DNA of 64,000 bases from Flammeovirgaceae bacterium UBA4465. Lineage in GTDB: Bacteria; Bacteroidota; Bacteroidia; Cytophagales; Cyclobacteriaceae. A program made the translations under genes and the position numbers. Each line of letters begins with the position of its first letter. Position 1 is the stretch's first letter. Location of the stretch: the NCBI GenBank assembly GCA_905182375.1, contig CAJJBF010000005.1:62001-126000 (forward strand), read 5' to 3'. Under the pieces are notes generated by a model that was given only the letters and a program-made list of their open reading frames with translations, was not told the DNA's origin and ran no database searches. Shown one piece after another: positions 19,993 through 29,700 of this stretch.

Positions 19993-21093
19993 ATGGAGGA
20001 AAGAGAGCATTATTATCTGATTGGCTTGCTGGCTGTATCCGATATCGGCAACGCGCATGCCAAAGGTCTGATCGATTATTTTGGATCGGCCTCTCATGTC
20101 TTTCATGCCAAATCTTCTGAGCTCAAGGAAGTTCCTGGCATCTCAGAAAAGATCATAAAGAATATACTTGATCGGCATGGGCTTAAAGCCTCTGATGAGA
20201 TCATGACCCAATGTCAGAAAAACGAAATAGCGCTGATCTCTTACCGCTCGAAAAAATATCCCGATCGCCTACGAGGTCTCTACAATGGCCCTGCCCTGTT
20301 GTATTATAAGGGCAGCGAATCGCTCAACACAAATCGAACCATGGCGATCGTGGGTACCCGACAAGCATCCGATTATGGGAAATCTATCACAAAAAAGATT
20401 ATTGAAGACGGTCACGTATTTCAAGCCACCCTATTGAGTGGATTGGCCTATGGTATTGACATTGAAGCACATAAAGCTGCCCTTCAAAACCACATGCCCA
20501 ATTGGGCCATACTGGCGGGGGGTATCGATCAAATCTATCCAAGAGCCCATATGAAGTTTGCAGAAAAAATCATGGGCCATGGAGGTTTGATCAGTGAGCA
20601 ACCTCCTGGGACAAAATCTGCCCCCTATTTATTCCCGATGCGTAATCGAATCATTGCCGGTATGAGTGATGTGACCATCGTCGTAGAAGCTGCAGTGCGT
20701 GGAGGTGCCTTGATTACGGCACAGATAGCTGATTCTTACAACCGTTTGGTATTGGCCGTTCCGGGAAACTTAGATCGGCCTTATAGCATGGGATGTAATC
20801 AACTCATTCAAGCTCAAAAAGCCTTGATATATACTGGAGCAGAGACCCTTGCCTATAATCTGAATTGGAGTTCAAAAAAAGTAGATCATCCTGGATTTAA
20901 AACCATAAAAAAAAATCTTACCCCTGCTGAAAAAATCATCTATGATCTACTTTTGACTGCAGACTACATGAGTATCGATGAATTGTCAATAAAAGCTAAG
21001 ATTGAAATGAATCAAATGGCCCATGTGCTGATGGCTCTTGAATTTAAAGACCTCATCAAAGTGCGGCCGGGCAACAAGTATGAATTGAAATAG
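19993..21093 (+). CDS. dprA: DNA-processing protein DprA
   Basis: DprA loads RecA onto incoming single-stranded DNA in natural transformation. The 366-residue protein has a helix-hairpin-helix-like N-terminus (KEVPGISEKIIKNIL), the Rossmann DprA core with AIVGTRQASDYG, LLSGLAYGIDIEAHKAA, FPMRNRIIAGMSD and GALITAQIA, and a C-terminal winged-helix domain (TPAEKIIYDLLL onward). ATG 19993 follows a GTG at 19990 in the same frame; either may be used. It ends in TAG, a second example of TAG as a normal stop. Other competence genes are not in the window. Confidence 0.95.
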   Translation: MEEREHYYLIGLLAVSDIGNAHAKGLIDYFGSASHVFHAKSSELKEVPGISEKIIKNILDRHGLKASDEIMTQCQKNEIALISYRSKKYPDRLRGLYNGPALLYYKGSESLNTNRTMAIVGTRQASDYGKSITKKIIEDGHVFQATLLSGLAYGIDIEAHKAALQNHMPNWAILAGGIDQIYPRAHMKFAEKIMGHGGLISEQPPGTKSAPYLFPMRNRIIAGMSDVTIVVEAAVRGGALITAQIADSYNRLVLAVPGNLDRPYSMGCNQLIQAQKALIYTGAETLAYNLNWSSKKVDHPGFKTIKKNLTPAEKIIYDLLLTADYMSIDELSIKAKIEMNQMAHVLMALEFKDLIKVRPGNKYELK

Positions 21094-21190
21094 GATTTAA
21101 ATATATGAACGGTGCCCTTCAATTTTTTTAGTGGAAATTTAAATAGTAAAAAAGGAATTGGGTTTCTTTGAATAAGTGCCCAGTCAGGGA

Positions 21191-23842
21191 CTATTTATAA
21201 CCTAATACAGGTGCCAACCAACGTTCAGCTTCTTGCTTATCCATTGCCTTCCTATTTGCATAATCATCCAGTTGGTCCTCTCCGATCTTTCCCAAACCAA
21301 AATATCGGGCCTTGGGATGCGAGAAATAAAAGCCACTGACCGACGATGCTGGATACATTGCATAGGATTCTGTCAAGGTAATCCCTGTATTTTCTTCAAC
21401 TTGTAGTAATTCAAAAAGTGCTTTTTTCTCGGTATGATCAGGGCACGCAGGATAGCCTGGCGCCGGTCTGATTCCTTGATACTTTTCCTTGATCAATGCT
21501 GCGTTTTCAAAATCTTCTTCTGGTGCATAGCCCCAGTATTCTTTTCTTACCTTCTTGTGCATTAATTCTGCAAAGGCTTCAGCCAGTCGATCAGCAATTG
21601 CTTTTACCATGATCACATTGTAGTCATCATGATCTGCTTCAAAATCAGCTATTAATTTTTCAATGCCTATCCCTGCGGTCGTCGCAAATCCTCCAATATA
21701 ATCTCCCTTCTCGGAGGATTTAGGGGCAATATAATCTGCCAATGAAATATTAGGAATTTGAGATCCCTTCTTACCTTGCTGTCGAAGAAAATGAAGCCGA
21801 TTTACGGCGTTATTTTTGATCTCAACATCATCTTGAACTGCTTGTGCTTCAAAAAAACCAATGACTGCATTGGCCTGAAGAGAGCCCTTCGCTATGATTT
21901 GATCGAGCAATGCATTGGCCTCTTTAAAAAGTGTCTTTGCCTCACTTCCCACGATCGCATTTTCAAAAATTTGAGGATATTTTCCCTTCAACATCCATGT
22001 CGAGAAAAAAGGCGTCCAATCTATGTATTTTCTGATTTCCTCCAATGAATAGCTCTCAAATTTTTTAGTCCCCAAAAAAGAAGGTTTGAGTACTTCATGT
22101 TCTTGCCAATCAATCCCTACTCGATTGGATCTGGCAGCACCTATCGTGATTAATGTTTTTGCTTCTTGTCTACTTTGATGGTCCACGGCCAATCCCTCAT
22201 ATTCAGACCGAATCGACGCACTGAAATCGGCTGTGTCTTCACCCAAAAGTTTGGAGGCTACCGCTACAGATTTTGAAGCATCAAGTACGTGAATCGTAGG
22301 ACCACTGTATTTAGGTGCAATTTTTACTGAAGTGTGGATTCTTGAAGTCGTAGCCCCTCCGATGAGCAACGGAATTTTCATTCCCTTACGCTCCATTTCT
22401 TCTGCCACGGTCACCATCTCATCCAAAGAAGGAGTGATTAAACCACTCAATCCAATGATGTCTACTTGATGATTTACGGCTTCTTCCAATATTTTTTGAG
22501 CAGGAACCATCACACCCAGATCTATGATGTCATAATTATTGCATCCCAGCACCACGCCCACAATGTTTTTACCAATGTCATGTACATCTCCTTTGACCGT
22601 AGCCATTAATATTTTTCCCTTGCTGCTGTTGTTTTCTGTCTTATCAGCCTCTAAATAAGGTAATAAATAAGCGACCGCTTTCTTCATGACCCGCGCACTT
22701 TTCACCACTTGAGGTAAGAACATTTTACCACTGCCAAACAAATCCCCAACGGTATTCATCCCTGCCATCAAGGGCTGCTCTATGACGTGAAGGGGTTTTG
22801 GATATTTGAGTCGCGCCTCTTCGGTATCTTCCAATACATGATCAATGACGCCTTTGATCAAGGCATGTGCCAATCTTTCTTCTACCGTTCCTTTCCGCCA
22901 CTCATCATCAACGATTTTTACTTTACCGGTACCCGTGACGCTTTCGGCAAAATCCACCAATCGCTCGGTGGCATCCTCACGCCTGTTGAGTAGCACATCT
23001 TCTACATGAAGTAATAGTTCTTTGGGGATCAAGTCATAAATCTCCACCAAGCCCGCATTTAAAATCCCCATATCCATTCCATGGTTGATGGCATGAAATA
23101 AGAACGAGGAATGCATCGCTTCTCGAACGACATTATTGCCTCGAAATGAAAAAGAAACATTGCTTACCCCTCCACTTACTTTGGCTCCCGGCAGATGAGT
23201 TTTAATCCATTCTGTGGCCTTAAAAAAATCAATGGCGTAATTGTTGTGCTCCGGAATGCCGGTAGCCACAGGAAAAATGTTGGGATCGAATATAATATCC
23301 TGTGGTGGAAATTTGACCTGGTCTACCAAAACCCGATAAGCCCGCTCACAAATTTGAATCCGCCGATCGTACGTGTCGGCCTGACCGTCTTCGTCAAAAG
23401 CCATCACGACCGTCGCCGCACCGTATTGCTTGATCTTTCGGGCCTGATCAATAAAAATCTTTTCCCCTTCCTTAAGTGAAATAGAATTGACCACTCCCTT
23501 TCCTTGAACACATTTCAGACCTGCTTCGATGATTTCCCATTTGGACGAATCTATCATGATGGGTATTCTGGCGATCTCAGGTTCAGAAGCGACCAGATGT
23601 AAAAACTTAACCATCGCCGCTTTACCATCCAACATGCCGTCATCCATATTGATATCTAAAATTTGAGCGCCTCCACGTACCTGATCCAAGGCTACTTCTA
23701 GCGCCTCATCATATTTTCCCTCCTTAATCAAACGAGCAAAACGCAGACTTCCAGTCACATTGGTACGTTCACCTACATTGACAAAGTTCGTCTCAGCAGT
23801 AACAATTAACGGCTCAAGGCCCGATAACATCAAGGGTTTCAT
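21191..23842 (-). CDS. metH: Methionine synthase, pterin-, cobalamin- and AdoMet-binding part
   Basis: This 883-residue chain is the C-terminal two-thirds of cobalamin-dependent methionine synthase. Residues ~10-270 form the methyltetrahydrofolate-binding barrel ([12 protein letters not shown]), ~330-560 the cap and cobalamin domain with [12 protein letters not shown] (His421 is the expected cobalt ligand), and ~575-883 the reactivation domain with [12 protein letters not shown]. The homocysteine-binding part is encoded separately at 24295-25293, and a QueF-like gene lies between. Each piece has its own start and complete domains, so this is a true split, as known in other Bacteroidota, not a frameshift. 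Confidence 0.96.
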   Translation of the reverse strand: MKPLMLSGLEPLIVTAETNFVNVGERTNVTGSLRFARLIKEGKYDEALEVALDQVRGGAQILDINMDDGMLDGKAAMVKFLHLVASEPEIARIPIMIDSSKWEIIEAGLKCVQGKGVVNSISLKEGEKIFIDQARKIKQYGAATVVMAFDEDGQADTYDRRIQICERAYRVLVDQVKFPPQDIIFDPNIFPVATGIPEHNNYAIDFFKATEWIKTHLPGAKVSGGVSNVSFSFRGNNVVREAMHSSFLFHAINHGMDMGILNAGLVEIYDLIPKELLLHVEDVLLNRREDATERLVDFAESVTGTGKVKIVDDEWRKGTVEERLAHALIKGVIDHVLEDTEEARLKYPKPLHVIEQPLMAGMNTVGDLFGSGKMFLPQVVKSARVMKKAVAYLLPYLEADKTENNSSKGKILMATVKGDVHDIGKNIVGVVLGCNNYDIIDLGVMVPAQKILEEAVNHQVDIIGLSGLITPSLDEMVTVAEEMERKGMKIPLLIGGATTSRIHTSVKIAPKYSGPTIHVLDASKSVAVASKLLGEDTADFSASIRSEYEGLAVDHQSRQEAKTLITIGAARSNRVGIDWQEHEVLKPSFLGTKKFESYSLEEIRKYIDWTPFFSTWMLKGKYPQIFENAIVGSEAKTLFKEANALLDQIIAKGSLQANAVIGFFEAQAVQDDVEIKNNAVNRLHFLRQQGKKGSQIPNISLADYIAPKSSEKGDYIGGFATTAGIGIEKLIADFEADHDDYNVIMVKAIADRLAEAFAELMHKKVRKEYWGYAPEEDFENAALIKEKYQGIRPAPGYPACPDHTEKKALFELLQVEENTGITLTESYAMYPASSVSGFYFSHPKARYFGLGKIGEDQLDDYANRKAMDKQEAERWLAPVLGYK

Positions 23843-23867
23843 CTATTGGAAAAAGGATTTATGAAAA

Positions 23868-24305
23868 TTACATTACAACTTGCCATGAATCGTCAGATCC
23901 ACCATGCAACCAATCCTTAAACTTTTCTTCACCTCCACGAGTCGCCCAATCAGAATCTATGGTCAACCTCGAGCTGATGCCCCCTCTTGGATTGCAATTC
24001 ATCACAATGCGAAGCCGTTCAGGATCATAGACCTCCATCAGGTGGTCATAAAAAACATTAATTAACCGCTCATAAGAAACTACTATGTCACGTAAATGAA
24101 AGGCATATTGCTTCAAAGACTTTAACTCAATGACCTTACCTTTTGGATAAAAAGTAAGGTATACATTGGCGAAATCCGGCTGTTCTTGAACGCCCAAAAA
24201 GGTAAATTCAGGGATTTTTATTTTAATTTCGTAAGCCTCCTTTGTCGGATTAGGAATGGCTTTCAAAATACTTTTGTCGATGGCTTGATGTAATTTAATG
24301 GGCAT
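23868..24305 (-). CDS. QueF-family (T-fold) protein lacking the catalytic cysteine
   Basis: A 145-residue tunnelling-fold protein related to NADPH-dependent preQ1 synthase Que[15 protein letters not shown] aligns with the active-site stretch PEFTSLCPKTGQPDF of true QueF, but the nucleophilic Cys is gone and the loop is one residue shorter. The Asp of QPDF, the Glu of VIELKSLK and the PRGGIS segment are kept; the GDFHE histidine is not. So preQ1 synthesis is unlikely, while purine/pterin binding is plausible. The gene overlaps the metH N-terminal gene by 11 bases and ends 25 bases before the rest of metH, so it is expressed with methionine synthase. Its role is unknown. Confidence 0.8.
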   Translation of the reverse strand: MPIKLHQAIDKSILKAIPNPTKEAYEIKIKIPEFTFLGVQEQPDFANVYLTFYPKGKVIELKSLKQYAFHLRDIVVSYERLINVFYDHLMEVYDPERLRIVMNCNPRGGISSRLTIDSDWATRGGEEKFKDWLHGGSDDSWQVVM

Positions 24306-25293
24306 ACGCTATTTGTCTAGGTTTATAATTTTTGGCCAATGTGGCTATTGCTTTAATGTGATCAGGGGTCGTTCCACAACAACCTCCAATGATATTGACC
24401 ATATGGTCTTCTAAATAGGCGGTGATTTGGTCTACCATTTCTTCAGGAGTTTCGTCGTATTGACCAAACTCATTGGGCAGACCTGCATTGGGATGAGCAC
24501 TGACCATAAAGTCAGATTTATCTGATAATATTTTTAAAAAAGGCCGCATCATTTCGGCACCAAAAGCACAATTTAACCCCACACTAAACAGCTCGCAATG
24601 TGAAATAGAGATCAAAAAAGCTTCGGTGGTTTGACCGGAGAGCGTCCGTCCTGAAGCATCGGTAATGGTTCCGGAAACCATGATAGGTGTCTGGATATTG
24701 CGCTCAGCTTTGACTTCTTCTGCCGCATAGAGGGCAGCCTTGGCATTTAAGGTGTCGATGATGGTTTCAAAAAGTAGTAGATCCACTCCCCCATCCAGTA
24801 GGGCTTCTACTTGATGTCGAAAGGCTAATTTCAATGCGTCGAAGGTCACCGCTCTAAACCCTGGATCATTGACATCAGGCGATAACGAGGCCGTCGTATT
24901 GGTAGGGCCAATAGAACCCGCAACAAACCTGGGTTTATTGCCGTCTAGTGCCGTATAATGATCCGCCGCAGCGCGGGCAATGCGGGCAGACTCATAATTG
25001 ATTTTATATACCCAATCTTGCAAACCATAATCCGCTTGTGCTATGGTCGTACTTGAGAAGGTATTGGTTTCTATGATATCAGCACCTGCCTCTAAATAGG
25101 CTTCATGAATTGATTTGATGACGTCAGGACGGGTCAGAGACAACAAGTCATTGTTCCCTTTGAGAGAAATAGTATGGCCCTTAAGTGCCTCGTTTCTGAA
25201 ATCTTCTTCCTGCAGGTCATGCCGCTGGATCATGGTACCCATGGCTCCATCGAGGATCAATATTCTTTCTTTGATAACTTCTTGAATCGTCAT
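24295..25293 (-). CDS. metH: Methionine synthase, homocysteine S-methyltransferase subunit
   Basis: A 332-residue zinc-dependent homocysteine-binding barrel corresponding to the N-terminal domain of Met[43 protein letters not shown], and the zinc ligands in [11 protein letters not shown] and [12 protein letters not shown] are present. It is the first gene of the operon and lies directly behind a SAM-I riboswitch, so it should be repressed when S-adenosylmethionine is plentiful. With the 883-residue chain it would rebuild a complete MetH. Confidence 0.95.
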   Translation of the reverse strand: MTIQEVIKERILILDGAMGTMIQRHDLQEEDFRNEALKGHTISLKGNNDLLSLTRPDVIKSIHEAYLEAGADIIETNTFSSTTIAQADYGLQDWVYKINYESARIARAAADHYTALDGNKPRFVAGSIGPTNTTASLSPDVNDPGFRAVTFDALKLAFRHQVEALLDGGVDLLLFETIIDTLNAKAALYAAEEVKAERNIQTPIMVSGTITDASGRTLSGQTTEAFLISISHCELFSVGLNCAFGAEMMRPFLKILSDKSDFMVSAHPNAGLPNEFGQYDETPEEMVDQITAYLEDHMVNIIGGCCGTTPDHIKAIATLAKNYKPRQIAYAH

Positions 25294-25309
25294 TTCTATA
25301 TATTAAATC

Positions 25310-25319
25310 ATCAAGAAGG
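25310..25319 (-). promoter_or_regulatory. Possible expression-platform strand of the SAM riboswitch
   Basis: CCTTCTTGAT on the minus strand here is complementary, apart from one bulged A, to ATCAAGAAAGG in the 5' side of the aptamer (P1/P2 region). The two pairings exclude each other, so this is a good candidate for the antiterminator-like alternative helix, ending 17 bases before the start codon. No strong U-tract terminator is seen, so control may be at translation. Confidence 0.45.
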
Positions 25320-25336
25320 ACGTTAAAACCTCGTTT

Positions 25337-25434
25337 GTTATCTTTCTTCAATGATATGAAGTAGGAATTGGCACCTTTCTTTACAAGGGTTGCCAAGGTT
25401 TCAATGGGCCTTACCCCTCCACCTTTCTTGATAA
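25337..25434 (-). promoter_or_regulatory. SAM-I (S-box) riboswitch aptamer
   Basis: Reading the minus strand, the conserved core is intact: AAAGGTGGAGGG, GGCCCATTGAAACC, TTGGCAACC and AAGGTGCCAATTCC in the right order and spacing. The P1 helix pairs TTATC at 25434-25430 with GATAAC at 25342-25337. The aptamer sits 43 bases before the start codon of the metH N-terminal gene. This core binds S-adenosylmethionine and should switch off the metH operon. Confidence 0.93.
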
Positions 25435-25439
25435 TGACG

Positions 25440-25470
25440 CAAATATAGACCACCCACGGGTGAAGAAAAA
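25440..25470 (-). promoter_or_regulatory. Promoter of the riboswitch-metH operon
   Basis: On the minus strand TATATTTG (25447-25440) matches TAnnTTTG exactly and would place the transcript start at about the first base of the aptamer. The -33 position is a T-run rather than TTTG. A 12-base palindrome, CACCCGTGGGTG (25451-25462), lies in the spacer and could be an operator. Confidence 0.5.
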
Positions 25471-25860
25471 TTATTTTTGACTTAGATATTGGTAGCCCAT
25501 AGACATACTGGCGATAAGAAGACCCCCAAGCTCTCGGGTCCCTTCAACATAAGATTTTTCAGCCTTCATTTTACCCACGAGATCCATTTTATCTGATGCC
25601 GATAACCAAATGATTAAATCAGGAATATAAAAGCATCCATATGCTAGCAAACTTAAGGATATGATTACATAAAACTTAAGCCAAGTCGAGGAAAGATTAT
25701 AAGGTGACGGAAAATGGGTTTTGAATAAACCTAATAAGTGAACTACCCCAATGAATACGTACAAACTGACCCATAACAGAGGATCGGGATCATTCAAATT
25801 CAAGTAGGCAAAAATGAGAAAGGTCGCAGATAAAACAATACTTAGCGTTTTATTTTTCAT
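25471..25860 (-). CDS. TMEM220-family membrane protein
   Basis: A 129-residue protein with about four transmembrane helices. YLNLNDPDPLLWVSLYVFIG is the N-D-P-D-P-x-x-W pattern of the TMEM220 family. Function is unknown for the family. I chose the ATG at 25860 (MKNKTLSIVLSATFL) because earlier in-frame codons would overlap the preceding isomerase gene and add a non-membrane extension. It follows that gene by 19 bases and may be the last gene of the long sugar operon, ending just before the metH promoter. Confidence 0.8.
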   Translation of the reverse strand: MKNKTLSIVLSATFLIFAYLNLNDPDPLLWVSLYVFIGVVHLLGLFKTHFPSPYNLSSTWLKFYVIISLSLLAYGCFYIPDLIIWLSASDKMDLVGKMKAEKSYVEGTRELGGLLIASMSMGYQYLSQK

Positions 25861-25879
25861 GTCATAAAAAATCAAATCT

Positions 25880-26719
25880 TCACAACAAATCCTGTAGATT
25901 TTTAAAAGAAGTCGCAATGCTCTTTTCAGGATCTACCGATTGGTCTTGTTCAATGAAAAAATGTTGCATCCCAGCCACCTGAGACTGGTCAAATATTTCT
26001 TGGAAATCAATCACTCCATTGCCGACCTCAGTGAAATCTCCTGCCAGGTTCATATCTTTGACATGCCATAAAGAAAAACGATTTTTATATTTCTTAAAAA
26101 GATTTAATGCAGACGCTCCTGCTTTCACAGTCCAATAGAGGTCCAACTCAAAATCGACTACCTCAGCATCCGTTTCCTTCAACAACAGCTCCATAGGCAC
26201 AATACCACCAATACTCTCGAATTCAAAAGCATGATTGTGATAGGCCATCACTTTATCTAACTGACGCAGCTCTGCACCCCTCTCATTGAGCAGTTCAATC
26301 ACCTCATAGTATACCTCAAGATTCCTTTCGTTCTCCTCTAAATGAGGAAGCACTACATACTTTTGACCTGTATCTTCCAGCATTTGAAGCACTCGACCCC
26401 AATCAGACTTTAAATCTTTAAATGAAATATGACCGCTTACCATTTTCATCCCTAAATCGGTGACGATCCCATAAAACTCAGAAGGATCCAACCCATACAT
26501 TTTTCCCTCACTGTAGCCTGATGTTTCGATTTCCTTATAGCCTACCTTGGCGACATACTCAAGTGTTTTCCTTGGATTTACCGACATTAAATCTCGCAGT
26601 GTATACAATTGCAAACCCGTATTTGGCTTCACCTTAAATTCGCATCTGCTCAATAATGGCAAGGTACCCAGTCCCATTGCGGCCGTTATCGAAGTTTTTA
26701 AAAATGATCTTTTGTCCAT
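25880..26719 (-). CDS. Exported sugar phosphate isomerase/epimerase-like TIM barrel protein
   Basis: A 279-residue xylose-isomerase-like barrel with an N-terminal export signal: DKRSFLKTSITAAMGLGTLP, a KR-type Tat-like motif, then a LLSRC lipobox. The metal-site pattern is seen in MAYHNHAFEFE, VVDFELDLYWTVKAG, WHVKDMN and HFFIEQDQS. Start ATG 26719 overlaps the stop of the upstream 1207-residue gene by one base (TAATG). Together with its neighbours it probably isomerises a keto-sugar product in the periplasm, but no substrate can be assigned. Confidence 0.88.
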   Translation of the reverse strand: MDKRSFLKTSITAAMGLGTLPLLSRCEFKVKPNTGLQLYTLRDLMSVNPRKTLEYVAKVGYKEIETSGYSEGKMYGLDPSEFYGIVTDLGMKMVSGHISFKDLKSDWGRVLQMLEDTGQKYVVLPHLEENERNLEVYYEVIELLNERGAELRQLDKVMAYHNHAFEFESIGGIVPMELLLKETDAEVVDFELDLYWTVKAGASALNLFKKYKNRFSLWHVKDMNLAGDFTEVGNGVIDFQEIFDQSQVAGMQHFFIEQDQSVDPEKSIATSFKNLQDLL

Positions 26720-29700
26720 TAAAGTGATCTTATTTTGATATTTCGGAACCAAACTTCATCTCTATGGTCTTGGAGTACAATGTGCCCTGACCTTCCCGTT
26801 CCAAAGGCGGGCATTTCTTTAAATTTACTGTTTTTAATTCTTTCATCCCACATATCATCCCACATATCAAATTCCAAAAGCTTGTAACCATTGAGCCAAT
26901 GCTCCACATGACCCTCTTTAACAATAAGCCTGACTCTGTTCCAATCATTTGGCCCATTGGCCGTCACAAAAGCTGCCGGAATCATATCATACAAATCGCC
27001 CGCTCGATGAGCCAAATATTGACCATCGGTATGGCTGGAATTATCTAAAATTTGCATTTCAGGTCCCGTTAAATAAGCTTCTCCGTATTGATCATCCTCG
27101 ATTACATTGTAGATGATGCCGCTGTTACCACATGAGGCTACTTTCCATTCTACATAAAATTCATAATTCTGGTAGGTTTGATCGGTAACCACTACATTAT
27201 CACCTACAGGATAGGCACCATCGTCTCTATGTGCAGTACTGGATAAATGAAGCGCCCCGTTTTGGACGTCCCATTTTTCTCCCAAAACATCAGCATTATA
27301 ATTTCGAAGTCCCGTAGTGGTGTTCCCATTGAAAAGTAATTTCCATCCTGCAGACTGTTCGGCATCAGTTAATGCGTTGTGCATCACCTGATAGTCCGTA
27401 CTAAAACCTGGTTGATCCTTTGGAATTTGGTTGAGCGTGTACCAAGATTCAGTGGTCCAAAGTGAATGATCCAAATCACTGATAAAAGGACGATTGATTC
27501 TGAAATAAACAACCCGATTTTCCTTAATATCTGGCAATTCAACAAAGATTTTTTTCCGATCTTGTGATAGATGAAACGCTTTCGCTTCCAAGTTCTCTAA
27601 ATCCAACTTGGGTCCCCCATACACTTCGGTAGGCTCATAACGCCATTGCTGGATCAAAAAATCTTCAGCATTGACATTTTGCCCTTCCTTGATGGGTTCT
27701 GTAAACTCAATTTCAAAACCATCGCTTCGAGCACTTACTTTTAACATTTCAAATACAGAATTTCCATTGAAAGAGAGACTTTGCAGTCCATAACTGAGTT
27801 TGCCTATATGGCCCCAATTTCCAGACGAGCCTACGCCCCCTACTACTAGGTCGCCATTGGGTGCCCACAATATCCGGTTTACTCCTGCTTCCAAACCTTG
27901 CGTAAACCTAAATAAAGCACCCTGATAAGCGCCGTTGACCTTCTCTACATAAACGCGCTTAATCCCTCCATTGGTCACTTCACCATGAATCATTTGCCCT
28001 TGATAGGGGCCGACATCTAAGCCAATAGGGGTGCTAGGAGAGTTACCAATCTCATCTTGAGGCAGCCAAACCACAGGTAAGGTTTCTTTCAACTTGGCCG
28101 TGCCCTCAAAGTCAACGGATCTTGAGCCATAAAATGCGCCTGGCTGCACATGTACTATTTTACTAGCCGGTAACCAATCTCCTTGATTGTCTGCGATGAA
28201 TATTTCATTGTCTTTGCCAACTCCAATGCCATTGGGCGTTCTTAAACCAGAAGCGATCAACTCCACTTTTCCTGTTGATTTATCTATTTTTAAGACTTTA
28301 CCCCGATCGGGGATTTGGGGGTTGGCACTGGCACCTCCCGGCATGATGGCGGTTGCCAACGTGCCATAGAAAAAACCCTCCTGATAGACCAATCCAAAAG
28401 CAAATTCATGAAAATTGGCCGATACTTTCCAATCATTACTGACCGTTTGGTATTCATCAATTAATTCATCTCCATCATGATCTATCAACTTGGTCAATTC
28501 TTGTTTTTGCAACACATATATCTCCTCATCAATCACTTTCAATCCCAAGGGTTCAGCAAGCCCTGCGGCAATTCGCTTCACTTTGATTTGATCAGGCATA
28601 CCCGAATCCCAATTTTCTAATATGAATACTGAACCCAAAGAGTCCCAAGTACAAATGACCATACGCCCATCTGAAAGAAAATCAAGTCCCCCTACTTTAG
28701 GTGTAAAATCATTGGGTCTCGCTTGAGATAAATCAAAAGCAGGATGTACACCGGCTAAAGGAAGCGCATCGCCAGGAATCCCTTTTTTTAACTCACCTGG
28801 AGCAATGTAAGGCTTGGTTTCCAGCAACTCACTAGATTCAAAAGACACAAATTGGTCATCAAGTAGTACAAAGCTTTCCGCATTTCTATCAAACCACTGC
28901 AGTGAAACCAAAGCCCCTCCACCCCCTTGATTAAACAATAATCTAATGGGATGTTTTCCTGCTTTAAGAAACATTTCTCCATCCCTAATTTCTGTTCCAT
29001 GATCACCCCCGTTGTCTACAACCAACTGCTCATCTATGTAAAGTAAAGAGCCGTCGTCGCTGATCAGTCTGAAGTCATAGCTACCCTCTTTTTCAATGCT
29101 CAGTAGACCCTTATATTCTATAATAAAGTGTTCTTGAAAGTTTAAAAAATCCGTTTCGGATAACGTATGAATTTTACTGACCTTGCCCTGTAAAACGGGA
29201 GTCGACTTTTTAATGACTTCAAGTGGATAACTTTTCTCCAAATTTAAATATAAATGTGCTAAAAACCCTTGACCATCATCCCCTTCGTATTTTTCAGATA
29301 AATTCACTGGAATAGATTTTAAACCCAGCGTGTATTTATCAAAGGGTGTACTGAGTTTATCATCAAGACCCAAGATATAGCTTACCATAGTTTTTGCATC
29401 CTCAGGAATGATGTCAGGATGCGGAGTCATTAAAGCAACACCCCAAACCCCAGATCCACCTTTGATTATTTTTTGTGCCAATCCATCTATTGTGGCTTGA
29501 TCATCATTATATTTTTTTGCAATGGCCAAGTAAGACGGCCCCACGGTTCTTATTTTTTCATTGTGGCAGGCGGCGCAATCACTCTTTTCAATTAACAAGG
29601 CCCCACTTACGACCTCAAAAGTCTCATCCGTATCACTCGTTCCCGTAAGGTTTTCAACCTCAGCATGAAAATAGGTAGTCAAGTTGAGTACTTGTTTATT

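Noticed and set aside
23868-24305. Naming this gene queF
   Set aside because: The catalytic cysteine and the active-site histidine are missing, so preQ1 synthase activity is not supported.
21191-25293. Split metH as an artefact of frameshift
   Set aside because: A complete unrelated gene lies between the halves and each half contains whole domains with its own start and stop.
25294-25453. A short minus-strand reading frame through the riboswitch region
   Set aside because: The conserved SAM-I core explains the sequence better and the predicted peptide shows no protein-like features.
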